A stretch of DNA of 64,000 bases, taken from the NCBI GenBank assembly GCA_037576215.1, contig JBANDB010000021.1:124001-188000 (forward strand), in the 5' to 3' direction. Under the pieces are notes generated by a model that was given only the letters and a program-made list of their open reading frames with translations, was not told where the DNA came from and did not search any database. The translations under genes and the position numbers were made by a program. This document shows positions 57,237 through 64,000 of this stretch, piece after piece; the stretch's first letter is position 1; each line of letters opens with the position of its first letter. This stretch comes from Armillaria gallica. Its lineage: Eukaryota > Basidiomycota > Agaricomycetes > Agaricales > Physalacriaceae.

Positions 57237-57567
57237 ATGACGACAGACTCGGTGGCAGTTTCCTTCATTCGTCTGTGAACAGCGACACTTTCAACGGACG
57301 TATTCCAGCAGCATTTGCCACTTGTTCTTGATTTTTTGACGTCCGGTAACGTTCGAATTTTGTTAACTGATAAGCTTGGATTCCGCGCAGTATTTCCTCA
57401 CGAGTGCTTCTACTACTTCACTGCTAGTACTCGTTGGCCTCAATGCCAGTATAAGCGGAGTATTTTTGAGAGATCTGCCAACGGAAGAACATCTTCACAG
57501 CGTCGCGGGCCAGTACTACGTTGAAGGTGCTAGGGATTTTCTTGATTATGGCGCGAAATTTCCCTGA
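57237..57567 (+). CDS. Possible short gene, two exons
   Basis: ATG at 57237 gives MTTDSVAVSFIRL and then a stop. A later frame reads LDSAQYFLTSASTTSLLVLV, GLNASISGVFLRDLPTEEHL and GQYYVEGARDFLDYGAKFP, and stops at 57567. A TGATAAG acceptor near 57374 precedes the second part, but no donor joins the two in a convincing phase. The second part looks like a genuine protein tail with a hydrophobic segment. It may be a relic. Convergent with the O-methyltransferase gene. Confidence 0.25.
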
Positions 57568-57727
57568 CCAACATTTTTCCTAGTCTTGAATGTTCTTTAC
57601 GCGGATCTTGAGCTAAGATTGTCAGCGTATTTATCCAGAGATTGGCGATTCAGTATGTATAAGTATTTTCAAGCTCTGAAACCTTGTAACGCCTTTCTAT
57701 TAGCATAGACCTACAACGGGAAGCCTT

Positions 57728-59484
57728 TCATTCCAGACAAAACTCAATGATGCTAGCCTCCCTTGCATCCCAAACGCGCACGAACTTCAACCCAGCCTCC
57801 TTGCCCAGTTTGACGAAACGGTCCAAACTACGCTCTTGGCTGTTGAAGAGGCACATCATGTCCAGATCTATGTTGTACTGGATCATACGGCCCGCGCCAT
57901 AGTTGGGTAGCAGAGGCTTCGGCGCAGGCTTGAGGTCTACCGACTGGGAGGTGTCCTCGTCTCTATTGGTGTACTGGATGATGTAGTCAACTACGACAAC
58001 ATTTAAGAGACGAGCACATGAAAGAGAAGGAGCCTACAGATTAACAGGCGACTATTAACCGACATAGCGTTCCCCACACTTTGTAGAATCGTCTTGCATT
58101 CCTTATCCGGCCAGTTATGCCTAGAAAAATGGATTGGTGGTTATTCAGATTTTCAGAGGATCCGACTTACAAGATATTTTTCAGCTTCGAATCGCTGTGT
58201 CAAAAAGGCGAGAAAATTAGTATGGCACGATGTACTCACAAGGTATATATCACAGCCTTTGACTGGCGATTCCGCAAAGAAATCGACAGCTTTGAACTCC
58301 ACACGTCCATCCACAACGGCCGCTGGGCACGACTTTGGCCAAACCTCATTCTTCGCCATTTCGATCTGTGCAGGCACATCCTGAAGCACGATGCTGAGAT
58401 TAGGATGAGCATCGGCCAACTGCATGGAGATGACGCCAATTCCTCCTCCGACATCACACACAGTAGCACCATCGCGCAAAGAGCCCCACGGGAAAGCATT
58501 GACTACAGCCCACGTTTCAGTAGAGTCGCCCCACCCTTTCATAGCCATCCCGAAGCGCACGCCTTTCTCCGCTTCCTATTCCGGTTTTGAAAAATGCAAC
58601 AACTAGAATATCTGCGGAAGAAAAACGCGTACCACGTCTTGATACCAAGAGTATATAGTGCCTGGATACTTGCTCCAGTAGTTGAAGGGTGCTTGAAGAG
58701 GCGAATATGAATGTCCCCAATGTGGGTCCTTTAAGGTTTCGGTGAGCACTGACAGTGCTTTGTTCGATTCGTCCGTGCTAATGCAAAGATTAGTTCACGT
58801 TCGAGTTTTGCTCCGTCATTTCATTCAGGGACGACACACACAAAAAACCAGCCAAGGAAGATCCACCATTTGTGCTCAAGAACATCATGCTGAGGCGGTT
58901 ATTCCCAAAAATGTCGCGGTCGACTGTGATTTGTTAGCGTGGAAAACCATAAAAGTGGAAATCTAACCTTCACGGAAACAATGCTTGCTTGCAAGAAGCC
59001 TCATGATTCTGCCCAACTTGCGAGGCTCTGCACCTGATAATGCGCCGAGCTCGGAGATGTGAACGCCTTGGGGCTTGTCGAGGAGATGGTCAGCGATGTT
59101 GAAATTCACGATGACGCGGATACACGCTGGTTCGACAATCTTTGGAAGAGGATGTCAGACCACTTTCCTCGTGGATGGACGCACTTACGCCAAATACTCT
59201 CTACGAAGGGGTTGATGAATGAATGCCGTTACATCCAGAGAGGAACTCACATTGAGAACGGTACGATTAGGCCGAGCGACGAGAGCACAGAGCGGTGCGC
59301 ATGTGCCCTCTATCGTCTGGATGGCTTCTCTCATCTCCAAAGACAATACCTGACTGTCTAAGGGATGAGGAGTGGTGTCGTCCAACGAAGGCACGTCGGG
59401 TTTCGCCGTCTCTGCAAATGCATCCTCCACGAACTTGGTGGCATTTGTGATGAGAGAGACCAGCTGGGAGAGCTGGGAAGGCAT
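57728..59484 (-). CDS. SAM-dependent O-methyltransferase (COMT type, 446 aa, nine exons)
   Basis: The family transfers a methyl group from S-adenosylmethionine to hydroxyl groups of small aromatic or polyketide-like molecules. Exons 59484-59251, 59200-59189, 59139-58968, 58923-58842, 58777-58633, 58575-58240, 58184-58171, 58120-58038 and 57990-57728 total 1341 nt with every phase closed; introns are 44-64 nt. Exons 2 and 7 are micro-exons of 12 and 14 nt, and skipping either breaks a conserved block. The N-terminal dimerisation region includes CIRVIVNFNIADHLL and GVHISELGALSG. FGMAMKGWG precedes the SAM motif DVGGGIG (residues 256-262). LKNIL then HNWPDKEC supplies the expected catalytic His (about 333). 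The C-terminus ends AREASIIEFCLE. The gene looks intact. The start is the second ATG of the frame (MPSQLSQLVSL); an earlier one at 59511 is possible. The substrate is unknown. Confidence 0.88.
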
Positions 59485-59870
59485 ATTGGAGCGACGGGGA
59501 GTTAGAATCATGCGAGAGGCGCCGTCTTATCAGTCTGATGTGCTTGTAGTGCAACCCACTTGTTCATCCACATATTGCCGGATATTGCCTATTGCGTACG
59601 GAGTCCAGTGTTACATATGTGGTGTTGGTGTTGGTGTTGTTACCGGCACAAGGTCCCAATAAGGAACGGCCGGGCCCACAGTCCTGACATGGCGAACCAT
59701 GCGCTGTAGAATATTGATGAGGATGATGATAATGATGAGCCTGTGGCTGTGCGAGCTGGCGCGATGTCCAGTGAGCCCGAGTTTTGCTGAGTAAAGGTTT
59801 ACCAAGAGAAAGAAAGTACTAGAAAATACTGAAAGGTATTTAAGTAGATAGTTTTCGTAGTTTTCCGTAC
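59485..59870. other. Upstream of the O-methyltransferase
   Basis: Promoter-containing region. It shows a short GGTGTT repeat near 59623-59639 and a GAT-rich patch (ATGATGATAATGATGA near 59722). No gene. Confidence 0.4.
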
Positions 59871-59875
59871 TCGTT

Positions 59876-60248
59876 TACTGTACCATTTGAATCACTTCGA
59901 ATGGCTTGTGACATGCGACATATTTGTACCTTACCGAATGATCGAATACGGGGCCTGTGACAGTGACATTCGTACAAAATCCGAATAATATTGCTATTAA
60001 AGTACAATTTACTTGAATATTCTAGTCATGGAACAACCAGAAATAGGCAAGAAATGAGGTAAAACTGGCATATCGGAGAAAGAAATTCAATTTTCAGCCG
60101 TTTTTCGTCGAATTTGGCACCTTTTTGAGTTTGTGACACTAAACCTTGCCGAATGAGGCCCTTGAGACGCGTGACACATGGCCATTTTACGAATACGAAT
60201 GCACCCTTTGTGACGTGTGACATTCGAAGTGATTTAAATGGTACAGTA
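59876..60248. mobile_element. Mariner-like MITE 2 (~373 bp)
   Basis: Ends are 28-nt inverted repeats with one mismatch: TACTGTACCATTTGAATCAC plus TTCGAATG from 59876, and CATTCGAAGTGATTTAAATG plus GTACAGTA to 60248. Both termini carry TA, consistent with a TA target duplication. No transposase inside. The first bases (CTGT) resemble those of the MITE in BUD22, but the rest differs. Internal halves share CCGAATGA and GACATTCG-type phrases in inverse order. Confidence 0.65.
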
Positions 60249-60399
60249 CCCTCTCAAGCAAACATGGATTACCTTTCCTAACTCGCTTGGCAAACGTGCC
60301 TGATCACACGGCGCGCGTATTATCCAACAACGTATGCCATTCGTTCGATGATACCTAGCCGTCAATAAAATATACGGTACGCCACCAACAAGCATGGGA

Positions 60400-62290
60400 T
60401 CAGACTAGCCGTCTTTCTCATTCAATGAAGGCGGCGGCAGTAAAAGAGAACGGGTCAGAACTTCGTATAGGTAAACTCCAATCAAATGATGGGAGTGTTC
60501 GTGTTGATCGGTAATAGCTGCTAACGAAGGAACGGCACATATTTTCGCTAAACACTCCTGCAGCCCAGAGAACTGTCTGTTCGGCTCAGTAAAACTCCGT
60601 AGGTTTTCAAAGAGTTTACAGATCCCCAACGGTGATTATAACAAAAAACAATAGGCATGCATGTGTATAAGACGATCTGTCTACGCATCAGACAAAGGAA
60701 AGAAGAACAAACGCGTAGCTCACAGACCATAGTATAATTACAGTTCCGTCTGGATGGTTGACGTAGAGTGGCGCACTAGATAACATTAGTGAGATGCCTT
60801 ACAGAACTAAGAAAGACTCACGCGTTGCCAGAAATTCCTGGCTCCATTCGGTGTGTGAAGGAATAGCGAACATGCTCACTGAATGTCCCTGTCAGGTTAC
60901 GGACACGGCTCTTCACCGTTTCACCCGTCCGCGCTGATGTAGCTGTGTTGTTTTCCGCCCAATTTTTGGTACAGTTTCGTGATGGTGTGACAGAGGGAGA
61001 GGTTTATCTTCGGAGTAAAAACCACCGTCGAAAGGCGAGCTGACGACCAGTTTGTCGGTGGTGCCCGATGAGGGGTGGTAGGGAGAGAAATGAGGTTGAA
61101 ATTGAAAAAGCTTCCCCTTTAAGAACAATGAGTCGACTCCTTGTCAGTGGGCGAGTTTTGCTGATGCTGACAGTAGGATTAGAGAATTGAATCAATTTCA
61201 ATGAAGTCCAACGCACTCATATTTCGTCGACTAGGATAGCCTGAAGTGAACTGACGAGCACAAGTCCTCAACGATTACGTGACAATGCTATACTGACCAC
61301 CGAGATGGATTTGATGATGGGGTCTAGGAGAACAGGGCTGGAAATGAGCGACGACAAACATGGAGGAGCTAAAGGACTTGCCTGAGAAAACGAAACCGAT
61401 ATTCACAAAGAGTACACAGTCGTCGAAGACTATATTGTGGTGAATATTAGTAGTGACATCTGTATCGGGTGCCAGTTTAGCGCATACAGAGACAAGAGAA
61501 AGAGCCAAGCCTCAGATCGCTGGTGGCAACGAAGGAACGATATCCGTGCCGCCGGGACTTCTTTTCGTCAGACATTCCTGCAATTCAGACAATTGTCTGT
61601 CCTGCTCAGCAAAGGAAGAATTGAGAGGTCCCGAAGCGTGCTTATAGCAAAAAACGATAGATGTGTATGTACAAGTAGTGATCTAACTAGGTGTCAGACA
61701 AAGGAAAGAATAACACACAAGAACGCACAGACCATATATTTACAAAATTGACGTAGAATATCAGCTAAAGAACATTAGCGAGATACGCTACGGAAGAAGA
61801 AGACACTCACGCATCGCCAGAACCTCCTGGTTCCATCAATGGCTACATCAAACCTCAAGGAAAACCGTTCGGCCCTCCGTTATCAAACAGGGAAAAACGG
61901 TTGGTTCAGATGCTTCTGAGAGCGAACAGCAACGGCGGATACCTGATCCTACTGACGCAAGTGATTCTTCTTCGTAGCTACCGAAGATATGAGACTTTGG
62001 ACAGGTAAGAAAGACGTGGATGCGTACTGCTAGAGACTCGGTTCGTCATCAACACTCCCTTGCCTTGTCGTTTGTGGTACACAGAGTCGTAAAGGCGAGA
62101 CGCGAGGTTCATCCTTAGAGTAGACGTCATCACGGAAAGGTGAGAAGGCGGGTACTTTGTGGTGGTGACCGATGATAGTAGAAATGCGATTGAACATGAA
62201 GATGTCTTGCTGTTGTTTTTGGACAACGCGTCGGCCGCTTTCTACTCTGATTTCGTCGGCCATGATCCGAAGTGAATTGACCTCGATGGC
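60400..62290. repeat. Tandem degenerate duplication related to block D
   Basis: About 60430-61260 and 61290-62280 are diverged copies: ACACTCCTGCAGCCCAGAGA and ACATTCCTGCAATTCAGACA; ACTGTCTGTTCGGCTCAG and TTGTCTGTCCTGCTCAG; a CATCAGACAAAGGAAAGAA phrase in both; then ACTCACGC(G/A)T.GCCAGAA..TCCTGG. On the minus strand both give RQ(F/L)S(G/E)LQECL followed by different frames. The parent gene is not identifiable. Confidence 0.45.
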
Positions 62291-62299
62291 TGTGGGTTA

Positions 62300-63370
62300 A
62301 GAAAACGAACTGTAATGTGACAGTGGCGTCGCCTACAAGAATTCAGGAATAAGCAAGGACAAAAGTCACAGAGAGTTAACGCGAGGACACACCTGCAACT
62401 GCTCAAATCACTCCGTCGGCAACACTACAATCTTCCATTTACCGCTCGGATACCCTCACATGGTTAAAATAATGAGATTACCCTCGCATTCAAGCTAGGA
62501 GACGGAGGAAGCAACGGCAAGCGCGAAAAGACCTATTCTCCGAGAACATCCAACGACACGGCCCTCCGCGCCTCTTCTTTCCTAGGGCCCGCCGTTGTTA
62601 GATTCCTCCTAGGGAGCTGTAGTCGATAATAAAATTCGATGGCGTTGAGGATTGTCGCGAAGATGAAGGAAACGCGAGATCAGGGAGGAGATCATAGCGA
62701 AAAGGGAATCAGTGAATTTCAAAATGAGTCTCCTTTCGGCGTTCCTTTTTGGGACCTTGTCCGGTTATCTATCTATCTATCTTTCATCATCATCACGGCA
62801 CGGCACCTCGCATACCGGTTTCTTGTCACCTTCCTTGTCTTGAAATAAAAACACTGGTAATTCCTCCACGTATGAAAGACTAATACACGCTGTCGTCAGT
62901 TGAGGTAGATTCGACGGCCTCACGGGCCGGGATCTTGTCGGACCGTTCTCTTGCTCAACGAACCTTCAACTCGAAGAGGACAGAGGTTCGTCTCATTTTG
63001 TAACATACGTGATAAATACTCAATACGAACATAGCTGTCTCCGAGGTTCATATAACTCGCACTTGCAAAGACATCACCAACAATATTACCCGAACTCACC
63101 TTGTCTCAGATCGCCCCAGCCAGTCGACCAAAAATCAAAACCACTACAGCCAGGTCGCATTCTTCTAACACAATTATGCGTTCGGACCTCCAAGCGTGCC
63201 TCACAGTGTACTTCGTTCGCCTTTGGAACACGGCGGGTTCCCTCCTTTGAGGGAGGCATCAGCTCTAGTACAAGGCCGTGATGCGCTGACGTTGGCCGTC
63301 GGTTAGCTAGCTGCGACAATGGAGTTGGTGGTTTACGATGAGACACCCTTCGTGGGCAAAGTCGTCTACC
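62300..63370. other. Intergenic with TATC repeat and shared phrase
   Basis: Holds the second copy (62741-62785) of the phrase leading into (TATC)n also seen near 50084. No supported gene. Confidence 0.4.
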
Positions 63371-63407
63371 CTTGGGCACATAGAATTTTGCGTTTTCCCC
63401 TTGCACA

Positions 63408-63500
63408 CTTGCGTTCCCTTGCGAGTTTCCGTTTGCATTTGCATTTGCGTTTATATGCACGCGTTTGAATAGATTGTATTTGCGTTTCGAGTGTGACATC
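63408..63500. repeat. Low-complexity TTTGCATTTGCGTT tract
   Basis: Six-nucleotide-like units (GTTTGCATTTGCATTTGCGT and variants) make a short imperfect repeat. On the minus strand it encodes an alternating Asn-Ala run, a compositional artefact that keeps a long frame open. Confidence 0.6.
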
Positions 63501-63759
63501 ATTTGCATGCGTGACATGATCGACTCTCTCGAGTCTTTGATGCCTATCCTCAGTAGACCTGTGCATTGTGTGTTGTAAATCCAGTTGCAACACGTAGAAA
63601 CGTCGATGATAGTCATGAGCCCGGCAATAGTCAATGGGGATTAGACATTGGTATGCACCAGGATAAATGGTATCCTTGGAATAGCCATGGACCGGAGGAA
63701 GAGAAGGATACCCATGAAGGAAATGAGTCGGAACTTGAAGTAAGCTTCCAGGAAATAAA

Positions 63760-64000
63760 ATGAGCATAGTGGGACTGAAAAATTTACAGGTAGGGCCGGA
63801 ATATGATAAAGAGGAGATAGCGAAATGGCACAGAACCGAGCTAGAGAAGGAAGAGGTGAGGGAACAAATGCAAAGGCGAACACGCCCAAGACCTACATTG
63901 CTGAGAAAGGGCACGAGAAAGCGGCGAGCTGCATCCAAAATCCCAGCAGAATCGGTCGAGCTAAGACCCACCGATGATAGTGAGGAATATCAGCCACCAG
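63760..64000 (+). CDS. Partial basic ORF running off the right edge
   Basis: ATG at 63760 opens a frame still open at base 64000 (80 codons so far): MSIVGLKNLQVGPEYDKEEI, WHRTELEKEEVREQMQRRTR, TLLRKGTRKRRAASKIPAES. It is very rich in K, R and E. The preceding frame (stop at 63763, ending SELEVSFQEIK) overlaps its start by ATGA, an arrangement common between ORFs of retroelements but unusual for nuclear genes. No protease, RT or integrase motif is visible inside the window, so a retrotransposon origin is only a guess. Confidence 0.35.
   Translation, partial: MSIVGLKNLQVGPEYDKEEIAKWHRTELEKEEVREQMQRRTRPRPTLLRKGTRKRRAASKIPAESVELRPTDDSEEYQPP

Noticed and set aside
58121..58239. Frameshift between IYL and HNWPD in the O-methyltransferase
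   Set aside because: First seen as a one-base mismatch using a 24-nt exon; resolved by a 14-nt exon with a different acceptor.
50754..59484. Idea that the SDR, zinc-finger protein and O-methyltransferase form a biosynthetic gene cluster
   Set aside because: No synthase, cyclase, P450 or transporter lies between them, and the intervening 7-TM gene is broken. Proximity of two tailoring-type enzymes is insufficient.
63086..63634. 182-codon and overlapping 201-codon minus-strand frames near the right end
   Set aside because: Kept open by the GCAAAT-type low-complexity tract; the Asn-Ala run is compositional.

Overview
The window looks like one stretch of a mushroom-forming basidiomycete (Agaricomycete) nuclear chromosome. 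Protein-coding signals are split by many short introns, mostly 44-64 nt with GT..AG ends. The recognisable families are typical of that class: F-box proteins with a heptad-like N-terminus, a COMT-type O-methyltransferase, a retinol-dehydrogenase-like SDR, BUD22, a BRCT protein, a 7-TM membrane protein family and small secreted cysteine-rich proteins. Coding density is low, and dispersed repeats and broken genes outnumber intact ones. I saw no rRNA, tRNA, CRISPR or bacterial-type operon.

Layout. 1-9 kb: a tail-anchored coiled-coil gene (minus), a probable TIR element, and a decayed BUD22 gene split by a 266-bp mariner-like MITE. 9-17 kb: fragments of dispersed repeats (R1, R3, R4), one member of an orphan two-gene family (12.4 kb), and a BRCT pseudogene whose 5' end is cut off by an R1 copy. 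17-22 kb: two intact F-box genes on the plus strand. 22-37 kb: mostly repeats (R1 copies at 25.7, 32.8 and 34.7 kb), a pair of homologous pseudogenes (26.8 and 31.2 kb), and the second orphan-family gene (32.1 kb). 37-48 kb: three paralogous secreted-protein genes (38.2 plus, 44.0 minus, 47.4 plus) with near-identical exon structure and promoters, each next to copies of a second unknown gene, within scrambled segmental duplications. 50-60 kb: SDR (plus), C2H2 zinc-finger protein (minus), broken 7-TM gene (minus) and a nine-exon O-methyltransferase with two micro-exons (minus). 60-64 kb: a second mariner-like MITE, degenerate tandem duplications, and a basic ORF running off the right edge.

How the parts relate. 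The SDR and O-methyltransferase are about 6 kb apart and are both secondary-metabolism-type enzymes, but no core synthase lies here, so a biosynthetic cluster is not supported. The main biological interest is local expansion of small secreted beta-trefoil-like proteins, a multi-copy element (R1) that seems to carry its own unknown protein, and unusual splicing (micro-exons, an apparently lost donor site). All gene models were built by reading splice sites by eye. Exon coordinates are stated where phases close exactly; elsewhere the uncertainty is noted.
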